DNA of 64,000 nt from Paractinoplanes rishiriensis (lineage in GTDB: Bacteria > Actinomycetota > Actinomycetes > Mycobacteriales > Micromonosporaceae), in NCBI RefSeq assembly GCF_016862375.1, contig NZ_BOMV01000039.1, positions 1 to 64,000 on the forward strand. Direction: 5' to 3'. Every line of letters starts with the position of its first letter. The first letter of the stretch is position 1. The notes beneath the pieces are model-generated. The model did not search any database. It was not told the DNA's origin and saw only the letters and a program-made list of their open reading frames with translations. The position numbers and the translations under genes are program-made. Positions 26,427 to 34,665 of the stretch are shown piece after piece.

Positions 26427-27121
26427 AGCGTCACCACCGCACCGAGGTCGGCGCGCAGCCGCTCCAGCGCACTGCGGGCCTGCTGCCGCATCTCGTCGTC
26501 GACGGTGTGCGTGGCGTAGCGCGCCTGCCGGTAGACGTCCAGCAGCGCGGCCAGCACCTGGGCGTCCACCCGCTGCTCGCGCAGCAGCCGCCCGACCAGG
26601 TCGGTGGGGCTGTCGCCCGGGTTGCGCGGCGTGCCGGCGGCCGCAGCGGCCTGTTCCAGCCGCACCCAGCAGGCGATCACCGCGCGGCGCGGATCACGAT
26701 CGGCGTCGGACAACTCCTCGAGGCCGGCGTCCAGCGCGGCGACCAGTTCGTCGGCCGTGCGTCCCTGGTCGCGGCGGGTCGGATTCCGGCCCTTCTTGCG
26801 GGCCCGGCGCTTGGCCTGCTCGCGGAACAGCGCGTAGACGACCAGCCCCAGCACGATCAACGCCAGCCCACCGAGAACCAGCACGGCCACCGACCCCACC
26901 CAGTCCGGCAGCCCCTCGGCCGCCTCGGGCTCGGGACGCGCTGTCTCCAGCGCGACGCTGGGCGCGGCGGTCGGCAGCAGCGGCGGGTCGGTGGTGGGCG
27001 CCGCGTCGTCCACGATCTGGTCGAGCTGAGGCGCCGACCGGGTGGCCGCCAGCCCCGTGACGAAGAGCAACACCAGGACGGCGGCAAGGGGCCACCAGCG
27101 GCGCACTGCGGCAAGATCCAT
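26423..27121 (-). CDS. DUF4129 domain-containing membrane protein
   Basis: This 232-aa protein has an N-terminal membrane segment (LAAVLVLLFVTGLA), a Pro-rich extracytoplasmic stretch, a second membrane segment (VGSVAVLVLGGLALIVLGLVVYALF) and a C-terminal DUF4129 domain with RAVIACWVRLEQAAAAAG and ARYATHTV. Proteins of this type accompany MoxR/DUF58 in many actinobacteria. ATG 27121 is the first start of the operon, and a 47-bp gap separates it from the uracil glycosylase stop. Confidence 0.85.
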   Translation of the reverse strand: MDLAAVRRWWPLAAVLVLLFVTGLAATRSAPQLDQIVDDAAPTTDPPLLPTAAPSVALETARPEPEAAEGLPDWVGSVAVLVLGGLALIVLGLVVYALFREQAKRRARKKGRNPTRRDQGRTADELVAALDAGLEELSDADRDPRRAVIACWVRLEQAAAAAGTPRNPGDSPTDLVGRLLREQRVDAQVLAALLDVYRQARYATHTVDDEMRQQARSALERLRADLGAVVTL

Positions 27122-27168
27122 CGGGCTGGCTCAGACCTGTCGGTTCGGGGGATTCCGGCTGTGCCGAA

Positions 27169-27906
27169 TCATGCCAGGCCCGCGACGGCCTTTGCACGGG
27201 CGAACACCTCATCGAGCATCGCCGGGGTAAGTCTCCCGGTGAAGGTGTTCTGCTGGCTGACGTGGAAACACCCAAGCAGGATCGGAACGCCGGGCATGTT
27301 GATCTGCGCACCATGCCCGAATTTCGGGCGCGGCACCGGAGCCCGCTCGCCGTAGACCGCGCTCATGGCCGGCCACCAGGCGGCCCAGGCGAACGCCCCC
27401 AGCGCCACGACCACCTTGAGCGTCGGCCGGATCAGCTCGATCTCGCGATGCAGCCAGGGGGCGCAGGTGTCCCGCTCGTCCGGGGTCGGCTTGTTGTCCG
27501 GCGGCGCGCATCGGACGGCCGGGAAAATGCGCGTATTCCGTAGTTTGAGGCCATCGCCGATGGCGACGCTCAACGCCTGGTTGGCGAGGCCGGCCCGATG
27601 CAGCGCGGCAAAGAGGACATCTCCCGAGCGATCGCCGGTGAAGAGCCGGCCGGTGCGGTTGCCGCCGTGCGCGGCCGGCGCCAACCCGAGAATGCCGATC
27701 TCCGCGTCCGCGTTGCCGAAGCCCGCGATCGGCCGCCCCCAATACTCCTGGTCGCGGAAGGCGGCCCGCTTGACCCGTGCGACCTCCTCCCGCCAGGCCA
27801 CCAGCCGCGGGCAGGCAAAGCATTCCGCGATCTCAGCGTCCAGCACGCCGAGATCGGCGGCGGCAGCAGCGTGCGCCACCACGTCGTCCTTGGTACGAGA
27901 CCGCAT
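27169..27906 (-). CDS. type 5 (UdgB-like) uracil-DNA glycosylase
   Basis: This 245-aa base-excision repair enzyme removes uracil and other deaminated bases from DNA. ILGLAPAAHGGNRTGRLFTGDRSG is the family's catalytic loop, and GCFHVSQQN near the C-terminus is the second active-site motif. Cysteines in CFACPR, RCAPP and DTCAP are placed to bind the iron-sulfur cluster typical of types 4 and 5. ATG 27906 is at the point where similarity begins. The 172 bp upstream to the HAAS-domain gene hold nothing recognisable. Confidence 0.88.
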   Translation of the reverse strand: MRSRTKDDVVAHAAAAADLGVLDAEIAECFACPRLVAWREEVARVKRAAFRDQEYWGRPIAGFGNADAEIGILGLAPAAHGGNRTGRLFTGDRSGDVLFAALHRAGLANQALSVAIGDGLKLRNTRIFPAVRCAPPDNKPTPDERDTCAPWLHREIELIRPTLKVVVALGAFAWAAWWPAMSAVYGERAPVPRPKFGHGAQINMPGVPILLGCFHVSQQNTFTGRLTPAMLDEVFARAKAVAGLA

Positions 27907-28078
27907 CGTCACCCCGGCAGCACAACACGCCGCCCCGAAAGCCGCTCGCCCGCCCCCGCCACTCCGAGCGCATCTGCTCAGCGCATTCGCCAAAGGTCCA
28001 CATACGCCGGCACTCGGCGGTGCGGGACGTAATTCGCGGGCCGGCGCACCCGGGAGGCACACCGGCCGGCGACGGCGA

Positions 28079-29083
28079 TCAACTGGAAGGCGACGGCGAA
28101 GGGCGGGCGGACGACGGCGAAGGGCCGGTGGGCGACGCCGAAGCGTCATCGGGCGCAGGAGAAGGACCGGCCGGGCCGGCGCCCTCGGCCGGGGTCACGC
28201 TCGGCGATGCACCCAGCGGAGCGTTCTGCGGGCAGAACGGGTAACCCAGGCTGCGGGACCGCATTGTTTCGCCGGTGTTCGGGTCGGTGCAGTAATTGTT
28301 GCCCAGCTGAATGGGGGCGCCGTCCTGGTCGTACAACCTCGCGCCCTCCACCAGACGGCCCTGATTGTCGTACACGTAGACGTCATTGACGTGGCCGAAC
28401 TCGTTGGGATTGCCGCCGTGGTAACTCACGTCGAAATAGCCGGGCTGCCGGGTGCTGCTGTCCGCAGTTGCGAAACCGCCGAACGCCACCAGGATCAGCA
28501 CCACAGTCCCGATCCGCAGGGCCAGGCGCGGGCCCCCGCCGAGGGTGTCGGTGCGTTTGCCCAGCCCGATCGAGACGATCACGCAGCCGGTCAGCAGGAC
28601 CAGGGCGAGCAGGTCGTTGCCGCTGATCCGGGGCAGCAGACCGATTTCCCGGCTGTTTCCTTCGACCATGTACGCGATCAGCATGGCCACCAGGTAACCG
28701 CGCGCCACCCACCAGGCCGGACGGAGCAGCAGCAGGAAATCGCTGGTCTTCGCGTACCCGATCACCGGGCCGGTCCGGACGTCGGCGTCGTGCACCAGGC
28801 GCAGCACGTTGTCGCGGGTCTCGATCAGGCCGGCGAACCGGTTGGGCGCCGGCGGGTCCGGGAAGCCGCCGATCAGGCCCGCGCTGGCGAGCAGTTCCTT
28901 CGCGTACACCTCCGGTGGGCCCAGCCGCTCCACCAGCGTGCCGATCCCCTCGGCCTGCACCTCCGCCAGGTGTTCGGGCAGGTCCTCGAGCAGGTCGAGG
29001 CGGGTCGGCTCGGACACTCCCGCCAGGGCCCGCCGGACGCCCTCGACATACGCCGTGATCTCGTCGGAATCCGTGACGTTCAC
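28079..29083 (-). CDS. HAAS-domain membrane protein partnered with PadR
   Basis: This 334-aa protein begins with a helical domain (VEGVRRALAGVSEPTRLDLLEDLPEHLAEV) of the HAAS/DUF1700 type found beside PadR regulators. About four to five membrane segments follow, then a beta-rich extracellular segment (YFDVSYHGGNPNEFGHVNDVYV...), and it ends in a low-complexity Pro/Ser/Ala tail. It may sense envelope conditions for PadR, but that is inferred from gene pairing. Its GTG start overlaps the PadR stop by 4 bp (GTGA). Confidence 0.85.
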   Translation of the reverse strand: MNVTDSDEITAYVEGVRRALAGVSEPTRLDLLEDLPEHLAEVQAEGIGTLVERLGPPEVYAKELLASAGLIGGFPDPPAPNRFAGLIETRDNVLRLVHDADVRTGPVIGYAKTSDFLLLLRPAWWVARGYLVAMLIAYMVEGNSREIGLLPRISGNDLLALVLLTGCVIVSIGLGKRTDTLGGGPRLALRIGTVVLILVAFGGFATADSSTRQPGYFDVSYHGGNPNEFGHVNDVYVYDNQGRLVEGARLYDQDGAPIQLGNNYCTDPNTGETMRSRSLGYPFCPQNAPLGASPSVTPAEGAGPAGPSPAPDDASASPTGPSPSSARPSPSPSS

Positions 29084-29409
29084 GCCGCCCCCCGATCGCG
29101 CAGCAGATCTTCCATGATGGATGCAAAGCCTTGCCAGATCTTGCCGGACCGCTGCAACTCCGCCCGGCCCGCGGCGTTCAGCGCGTAGTACTTGCGGTGC
29201 GGGCCCTCGTCGCTGGGCACCACGTAGGTGTTCAGGAAGCCGGCGTTGAACAGCCGGCGCAGCGTGCCGTAGACGGAGGCGTCACCGACATCGTCCAGCC
29301 CGGCGGCCCGGAGCCGCCGCAGGATGTCGTAGCCGTATCCGTCCTCGTCGCGCAGGACGGCCAGCACGGCCAGATCCAGGACGCCCTTGAGGAGTTGGGT
29401 CGTATCCAC
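29080..29409 (-). CDS. PadR-family transcriptional regulator
   Basis: This 109-aa winged-helix repressor is almost a minimal PadR domain: LLKGVLDLAVLAVL..GYGYDILRRL and DVGDASVYGTLRRLFNAGFL include the recognition helix, with a short C-terminal dimerisation helix. I chose GTG 29409 rather than GTG 29418 because a promoter with -35 TTGACG and -10 TACTGT ends 7 nt before 29409; the longer start would overlap the -10 box. The mRNA is therefore probably leaderless. A palindrome inside the promoter suggests autoregulation. It is translationally coupled to the HAAS-domain gene. Confidence 0.9.
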   Translation of the reverse strand: MDTTQLLKGVLDLAVLAVLRDEDGYGYDILRRLRAAGLDDVGDASVYGTLRRLFNAGFLNTYVVPSDEGPHRKYYALNAAGRAELQRSGKIWQGFASIMEDLLRDRGAA

Positions 29410-29446
29410 GCGCTGCACAGTACTTCGCAGTGCGAAATACCGTCAA
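29410..29446 (-). promoter_or_regulatory. padR promoter with embedded operator
   Basis: On the minus strand, TTGACG (29446-29441) and TACTGT (29422-29417) are spaced by 18 bp. The perfect palindrome TTCGCA-G-TGCGAA (29424-29436), extended by TA on each side, fills the spacer. A dimeric repressor here would block RNA polymerase. Transcription should begin at or next to the GTG start. Confidence 0.7.
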
Positions 29447-29464
29447 GCCGCGAATTGACGGCTT

Positions 29465-29902
29465 TCAGTCTTCGAGGGCCTCGCGGATTTTCCGGAGCCG
29501 GGCCTGCTCCTCGGCCACGAACTTCTCGTAGGTGGGGTTGGGCAGGCCGAACTCGACGGCCAGGCGCTCGACCTCGCCGGCGTGACGCTTCCGCTCGGCG
29601 AGAGCGGCCCGCTCGCGCACCGCCCGGCGCTCGGCCCGGCTCATTCGCGGCACCACCGGCCGGACCAGGGGCCGGCCGCTCAGCCGAGCCCCGCCCGCGC
29701 GCACACGCCGCCCCACCCGACCACCCGATAAGTCGTATTTATCGGCCAGGTAAGGGCTGGAAGAAGGGCGCGACCGTTCCGCCAGCGAGCCGAGCATCAC
29801 CAGCGCCGCCGGGACACCCAAAACCGTGAGGGCGAACGCGATCCAGCTGTTGGCGGCGCAGCCGACGACACCGGCGAGGACGAACAGCAAGAGAACGGGC
29901 AC
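29465..29902 (-). CDS. hypothetical membrane-anchored protein
   Basis: This 145-aa protein has two N-terminal hydrophobic segments (VLLLFVLAGVVGCAANSW, FALTVLGVPAALVMLGSLA) and a long, very basic and charged cytoplasmic helix region (MSRAERRAVRERAALAERKRHAGEVERLAVEFG). No family is recognised. GTG 29902 is preferred because GGAGG lies 8 nt upstream; GTG 29911 would sit directly on that site. It is downstream of the Ppx/GppA gene on the same strand, after an 87-bp gap. Confidence 0.75.
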   Translation of the reverse strand: MPVLLLFVLAGVVGCAANSWIAFALTVLGVPAALVMLGSLAERSRPSSSPYLADKYDLSGGRVGRRVRAGGARLSGRPLVRPVVPRMSRAERRAVRERAALAERKRHAGEVERLAVEFGLPNPTYEKFVAEEQARLRKIREALED

Positions 29903-29989
29903 GGTCAGCACCTCCGGAAGCGCACCCTATGCGTCCGTCATACCCCCACTTGCCGGAAACGCCGAGCCTGTCCACCGGACGGTGGACCC

Positions 29990-30892
29990 CTACAGGCTCA
30001 GGCAGATGCCGTCCAGGATGTCGTGTTCGGAGGCGACCACCGAGGTCAGCCCGGACCGCTCCATGATGATCTGGAGGATCAGCGCGCCGCCGCCGATCAC
30101 GTCCGCCCGGCCGGGGTGCATCACCGGCCGGGCCAGCCGCTCGGCGACCGTCATGCCCAGCAGGTCCGCGGTCACCTTGGCCACCTCGTCGCGGCTCACC
30201 CGGGCGTGGTGGATACGCGTCGCGTCGTACCCGGGCAGGTTTTGCGCGAGTGCCACGACGGTCGTGACCGAACCGGCCAGGCCGACCAAAGTCGCCGCCT
30301 CGCGGCCGGGCACCGCCGCGAGCGCCGTGTCCACCGCGGCCGTGATGTCGGCCGTGGCCGCCGCGATCTGGGCGGCCGTGGGCGGATCGTCGTGCAGGTG
30401 CCGCTCGGTCATCCGGACGCAGCCGATGTCCATCGAGATCGCGTGCTCGACGCCGCTGCTGCCGGTCACGAACTCGGTAGAGCCGCCGCCGATGTCGACC
30501 ACCAGGTACGGCGGGTCGGCGGTCAGGCCGGCCACCGCGCCGGTGAACGAGAGTCGAGCCTCCTCGTCGCCGGTGATCACCTCGGGGTCGACGCCCAGCA
30601 CGCTGCGCACCATGTCCCGGAAGTCGGCCGCGTTGGACGCATCCCGGGACGCCGAGGTGGCGCACATCCGGACCCGGCTGATGCCCAGTTCGGCGATCTC
30701 CGCCGCGTACCCCAGCAAGGCCTTTCGGGTGCGCGCCAGCGCCGCGTCGGAGATCCGGCCGGTGCGGTCGACGCCCTCGCCCAGCCGGACGATCTCCATG
30801 CGCCGGGCCACGTCGGTGAGCCCGCCGCCGGCCGCGTCCGCGATGAGCAGGCGGATCGAGTTCGTGCCGCAGTCGATCGCCGCGACTCTCAT
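29990..30892 (-). CDS. Ppx/GppA-family phosphatase
   Basis: This 300-aa actin-like-fold hydrolase is of the exopolyphosphatase/guanosine pentaphosphatase family. Phosphate-binding motifs are AIDCGTNSIRLLI at the N-terminus, LVVDIGGGSTEF mid-protein and GLAGSVTTV. It is the short, two-domain form common in actinobacteria and lacks the C-terminal HD domain of E. coli Ppx. Polyphosphate or pppGpp is the expected substrate. Its ATG overlaps the acetyltransferase stop (ATGA), in a cluster that includes DUF501 and FtsB. Confidence 0.92.
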   Translation of the reverse strand: MRVAAIDCGTNSIRLLIADAAGGGLTDVARRMEIVRLGEGVDRTGRISDAALARTRKALLGYAAEIAELGISRVRMCATSASRDASNAADFRDMVRSVLGVDPEVITGDEEARLSFTGAVAGLTADPPYLVVDIGGGSTEFVTGSSGVEHAISMDIGCVRMTERHLHDDPPTAAQIAAATADITAAVDTALAAVPGREAATLVGLAGSVTTVVALAQNLPGYDATRIHHARVSRDEVAKVTADLLGMTVAERLARPVMHPGRADVIGGGALILQIIMERSGLTSVVASEHDILDGICLSL

Positions 30893-31383
30893 AGGTGCAG
30901 CAGCATTCTCGTGTTCCCCAGGGTGTTGGGCTTGACCCGTTCCAGGTCGAGGAATTCGGCCACACCTTCGTCGTACGACCGAAGTAATTGCTCGTAGACG
31001 CTGTGCGGAACGGGCGCGCCGTCGATCTCGGTGAAACCGAACGAGCCGAAGAACCGGGTCTCGAACGTGAGGCAGAAGACCCGGCGGACGCCCAGGTCAC
31101 GGGCGGCGTCCAGGAGGCGCGCGACGATCTTGTGGCCGATCTTGCGACCGCGGTGGGCGGGGTCGACCGCCACCGTGCGGATCTCGGCGAGGTCCTCCCA
31201 CATGACGTGCAGCGCGCCGCAACCGAGCACCTGGTCGTCGGCGTCGACCGCCACCCAGAACTCCTGCACCGACTCATACAGCGTGACCGTGGCCTTGCTG
31301 AGCAGCCGGCGGTCGGACGTGTACTCGTCCACCAGAGTCCGGATGGCCCTTATGTCACTGGTCCGTGCTCGCCGGATTTCCAC
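30889..31383 (-). CDS. argA: amino-acid N-acetyltransferase (actinobacterial ArgA type)
   Basis: This 164-aa single-domain GNAT enzyme closely resembles the short ArgA of mycobacteria, which acetylates glutamate with acetyl-CoA to start arginine synthesis. The acetyl-CoA loop is AVDPAHRGRKIGHKIV. GALHVMWEDLAEIRTVAV and YDEGVAEFLDLERVKPNTLGNTRM are typical of the subfamily. GTG 31383 directly follows the DUF501 stop with no gap. Confidence 0.85.
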   Translation of the reverse strand: MEIRRARTSDIRAIRTLVDEYTSDRRLLSKATVTLYESVQEFWVAVDADDQVLGCGALHVMWEDLAEIRTVAVDPAHRGRKIGHKIVARLLDAARDLGVRRVFCLTFETRFFGSFGFTEIDGAPVPHSVYEQLLRSYDEGVAEFLDLERVKPNTLGNTRMLLHL

Positions 31384-31887
31384 CTATTCGTCCTTTTTAA
31401 GCCGTACGCACGGGCCGTCGATCCACCACGGCTCGACCGCGTCGCGCACCTCATCACCGAACGGGTTAACCCCGCGCCCCACGGCGAGGGCGTGGCCCAG
31501 ATGGACGTGCAGGCACTTCACCCGCTCGGGCATGCCACCCGCGGCCACGTTCGCGATCTCCGGCACGTCCTCGATAGCGGTGCGCCGGGCCAGGTAGTCC
31601 TCGGTGGCCTTACGGTACGCAAGCGCCAGTTCCGGGTCGGTGGACAACCGGTCCTGCATGTCGCGCATCACGCCGGCCGACTCCAGCCGGCTGCACGCGG
31701 CTGTCGCATGCGGACAGGTCAGATAGAACAGGGTCGGGAAGGGGGTGCCGTCATCCAGCCGCGGCGACGTCTCCACCACGTCCGGGTTGCCGCAGGGGCA
31801 GCGGTGCGCGATCGCCCGGGTGCCCCGGGGCATGCGGCCGAGCTGGGCCGCCACGGTCTCGAGGTCGGCTTCGGAGGGTGTTCCCAT
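31384..31887 (-). CDS. DUF501 family protein
   Basis: This 167-aa soluble protein is of unknown function, widely conserved in actinobacteria between FtsB and Ppx. Conserved features include RCPCGNPDVVETSPRLDDGTPFPTLFYLTCP, with paired cysteines that could bind metal, and VKCLHVHLGHALAVG. ATG 31887 overlaps the FtsB stop by 1 bp (TAATG), so the two are translated together. The conserved order suggests a link to division or envelope growth, but this is unproven. Confidence 0.9.
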   Translation of the reverse strand: MGTPSEADLETVAAQLGRMPRGTRAIAHRCPCGNPDVVETSPRLDDGTPFPTLFYLTCPHATAACSRLESAGVMRDMQDRLSTDPELALAYRKATEDYLARRTAIEDVPEIANVAAGGMPERVKCLHVHLGHALAVGRGVNPFGDEVRDAVEPWWIDGPCVRLKKDE

Positions 31888-32441
31888 TAGTTCGGCGACT
31901 CCGCGTCGGCGGCTCGGACGCTGCTCCACAGCGTTTCGTACCAGCGGTCGGGGGCGGCCGCCGGGGCGTTCTTACCGGCCTCGCGCGCGGCGCCGGCCGG
32001 GTCGTTCAACACCAGCAGGGGCGTCTCCCCCGGGCGTACGTAGAACAGTTTTTCGCGGGCCTGGGCGCGCAGGTATTCCGGGTCCTTCCATTTCTGGAGT
32101 TCCTCGGAGGTGTCGGCGATCGCCCGGCGCTGCTCGGCCTGTTCGGCCTCGAGCTGCGCGATCTGCGACTCCTGGGCGAGATAGACCCGCAAGGGATAGG
32201 TGTACGCGAGGGCGAGCGCGACGAACACGACGATCAGGACGGTCGCCCGGCCGGTCAGCCCGCGCGGCGGCCGGGGCGCGGCGGTGCGCTTGGCCGGTCC
32301 GCTGCCGGTGTTGATGCTGCCGGTGCGCCGCGACGACGCCGGACGCGCCCGCGTGCGGGTCGAGCTCGTGGTGCGCACCCGCGACGAGCCGGTGCGGCGG
32401 GCCGGGCCCTGTCCGCTCGGCGTGCGCCGCTGTGTGGTCAC
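31887..32441 (-). CDS. septum formation initiator, FtsB/DivIC-like
   Basis: This 184-aa bitopic division protein has a very basic Arg/Ser/Thr-rich cytoplasmic N-terminus (about 60 residues), one membrane segment (VLIVVFVALALAYTYPLRVYL), a coiled coil (SQIAQLEAEQAEQRRAIADTSEELQKWKDPEYL) and the FtsB motif REKLFYVRPGE. It acts in the divisome core with FtsL and FtsQ. The start is GTG. Location after enolase is the usual actinobacterial order. Confidence 0.92.
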   Translation of the reverse strand: MTTQRRTPSGQGPARRTGSSRVRTTSSTRTRARPASSRRTGSINTGSGPAKRTAAPRPPRGLTGRATVLIVVFVALALAYTYPLRVYLAQESQIAQLEAEQAEQRRAIADTSEELQKWKDPEYLRAQAREKLFYVRPGETPLLVLNDPAGAAREAGKNAPAAAPDRWYETLWSSVRAADAESPN

Positions 32442-32463
32442 CCCTGCTCCCCCGCTCGACCGG

Positions 32464-32528
32464 TCATGAGTTGTGGCACCCGCTGAACCGAACCTATGTC
32501 GAGGACGGCGGGAGCCACAACTCCATGA
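32464..32528. terminator. long imperfect inverted repeat after enolase
   Basis: Arms of 20 and 21 bp (TCATGAGTTGTGGCACCCGC and its near-complement, with one bulged base and one mismatch) flank a loop of about 24 nt. It lies between the enolase stop and the FtsB start, both on the minus strand. It can end or attenuate transcription from enolase. No T-tract follows. Confidence 0.55.
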
Positions 32529-32543
32529 TCTTCGGTCCGGTGG

Positions 32544-33827
32544 TTATGCGACCCGGTAACGCGGGAATGCGCCCGCACCGGCGTAGCGGGCCGCGTTCTC
32601 CAGCTGCTCCTCGATACGCAGCAGCTGGTTGTACTTCGCGACGCGGTCGGACCGGGCCGGCGCGCCGGTCTTGATCTGGCCGCTGCCCACCGCGACGGCC
32701 AGGTCGGCGATCGTGGTGTCCTCGGTCTCACCGGAGCGGTGCGACATCATCGTCTTGAATCCGGCCCGGTGCGCCAGGTCGACGGCGTCCAGGGTCTCGG
32801 TCAGCGAGCCGATCTGGTTGACCTTGACGAGGACCGCGTTGGCGGCGTTCTCGGCGATGCCCCGGCCGATCCGGGTCGGGTTGGTCACGAACAGGTCGTC
32901 ACCGACGATCTGGATCTTGTTACCGAGCTGGCCGGTCATCGCGCTCCAGCCGGCCCAGTCCTCCTCGGACAGCGGGTCCTCGATGGAGACGATCGGGTAC
33001 TCGTCGGCCAGCTTCGCGTAGTAGGTGATCATCTCGTCGGTCGACTTCGGGGTGCCCTCGAAGACGTACGAGCCGTCCTTGTAGAACTCGGTGGCCGCCA
33101 CGTCCATGGCCAGCACGATGTCGGTGCCCAGGGTGAAGCCGGCGGCCTGCACGGCCTCGCCGATCAGGTCGAGCGCGGACGCGTTGGACGGCAGGCTCGG
33201 CGCGAAGCCGCCCTCGTCGCCCAGGCCGGTGGACAGACCCTTCTTCTTCAGCACCGACTTGAGCGCGTGGTAGACCTCGGCGCCGGTGCGCAGCGCCTCG
33301 CGGAACGTCGGCGCGCCGATCGGGGCGATCATGAACTCCTGGACGTCGACGTTCGAGTCGGCGTGCGCGCCACCGTTCAGGATGTTCATCATCGGGACCG
33401 GCAGGACGGCCGCGTTCGGCCCGCCCACGTAGCGGAACAGCGGCAGCTCGGCCGACTGCGCGGCGGCCTTGGCCACCGCCAGCGACACGCCGAGGATCGC
33501 GTTCGCGCCCAGCTCGGACTTGTCGGCGGTGCCGTCCAGGTCGAGCATCTTCTGGTCGATGAGACGCTGCTCACTCGCCTCGTAGCCGAGCAGCTCGTCG
33601 GCAATCTTGTCCTCGATGTTGGCGACCGCCTTCTCGACACCCTTGCCGAGGTAGCGGCCCTTGTCGCCGTCGCGCAGCTCGAGAGCCTCGAACGCGCCGG
33701 TCGAGGCGCCCGACGGCACCGCGGCCCGGCCGACCGTGCCGTCGTCCAGCCCGACCTCGACCTCGACGGTCGGGTTGCCCCGGGAGTCGAGAATCTCGCG
33801 GGCGACGATCGCTTCGATGGTGGCCAT
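32544..33827 (-). CDS. eno: enolase
   Basis: This 427-aa glycolytic enzyme interconverts 2-phosphoglycerate and phosphoenolpyruvate in the cytoplasm. ILDSRGNPTVE opens the protein. MMNILNGGAHADSNVDVQEFM, the Mg2+ ligands in AMDVAATEF, SIEDPLSEEDW and GDDLFVTN, the catalytic Lys in LVKVNQIG and SHRSGETED complete the active site. ATG 33827 follows AAAGGAG at about 11 nt. It is of full family length and diverges from the PilZ-like gene. Confidence 0.98.
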   Translation of the reverse strand: MATIEAIVAREILDSRGNPTVEVEVGLDDGTVGRAAVPSGASTGAFEALELRDGDKGRYLGKGVEKAVANIEDKIADELLGYEASEQRLIDQKMLDLDGTADKSELGANAILGVSLAVAKAAAQSAELPLFRYVGGPNAAVLPVPMMNILNGGAHADSNVDVQEFMIAPIGAPTFREALRTGAEVYHALKSVLKKKGLSTGLGDEGGFAPSLPSNASALDLIGEAVQAAGFTLGTDIVLAMDVAATEFYKDGSYVFEGTPKSTDEMITYYAKLADEYPIVSIEDPLSEEDWAGWSAMTGQLGNKIQIVGDDLFVTNPTRIGRGIAENAANAVLVKVNQIGSLTETLDAVDLAHRAGFKTMMSHRSGETEDTTIADLAVAVGSGQIKTGAPARSDRVAKYNQLLRIEEQLENAARYAGAGAFPRYRVA

Positions 33828-33995
33828 GTGTGGTGTCGCTCCTTTTGCGTAAGGCTGTCGTATACCGACCGCGACCCTGCGGCCGACCGCGTTCCTGAGC
33901 GTATCGACCCGCTGTTGCGGCCGTACGCGCGGCCGGTGAACTTCCGCCGCTCGTTGCCTCAAGGTTGCCGCGCACCGGCCGATGACCCAGGCACT

Positions 33996-34619
33996 ATGAG
34001 CGCTCCGACTCTTCCCCCCGACGGGTCATTCATCGAGATGACCTCATACGGCGAGACGTTGCCTGAGGTCCGGGTCGTGCACGCGGACGGCTCGGCGATC
34101 ACGCTGTCACTCGCCCTGGCCCAAGTACCGCCCGCCAACTCGTCCGTCGAGTTGCGCTGGGCCGCCGCGCCTCGCGGCCGAGTTGCCCAAGAGGGCTATG
34201 TGGTGTCGGTGGACGGCAATCGGGTGGACGTCCGGTTCACCGGCCATCCCTCGGTGCTGCAGAGCAGACTTTTCGTCCGCGGCGGGGGCGGTGAGCCGAT
34301 TGTCCTGTGCCGGCCCGACGCGGAGGATGTCGTCGGCGAGGTGCACGACATGAGCGAACGCGCCGTTCGCGCCCACTTCACCGATATCGACCTGAATCCC
34401 GGCGACGAGATGATGCTGCGCATCCAGGTCGCCGACGAGTTGGTGGAGTTCCCCGCCACGGCGCTGAAGGTCAGCTCGATGCGACAGCAGGTGCCGGTCC
34501 GGGGACCACTTTCGGTGGAGATGGTGGCAATCTTCGACAACCAGGACGAGGCCCAGGCGAAGGTCATCCGCCGATACATCATGCGTAACCAGCTGATGGC
34601 CCGCCAACGGGGTCACTGA
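33996..34619 (+). CDS. PilZ-like domain protein
   Basis: This 207-aa soluble protein has two beta-rich domains, resembling a flagellar-brake-type N-terminal domain followed by a PilZ-like barrel. The C-terminal IRRYIMRNQLMARQRG helix is typical of PilZ proteins. The c-di-GMP motif is imperfect: CRPDAED stands where RxxxR is expected, and DMSERAVRAHF resembles D/NxSxxG but lacks the glycine. Ligand binding is therefore uncertain. It is a single gene, divergent from enolase. Confidence 0.6.
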   Translation: MSAPTLPPDGSFIEMTSYGETLPEVRVVHADGSAITLSLALAQVPPANSSVELRWAAAPRGRVAQEGYVVSVDGNRVDVRFTGHPSVLQSRLFVRGGGGEPIVLCRPDAEDVVGEVHDMSERAVRAHFTDIDLNPGDEMMLRIQVADELVEFPATALKVSSMRQQVPVRGPLSVEMVAIFDNQDEAQAKVIRRYIMRNQLMARQRGH

Positions 34620-34665
34620 GCGAGCCCTGATACTGGTTTGCGCGGCCTTGCGCGGGTAGGCCAAG

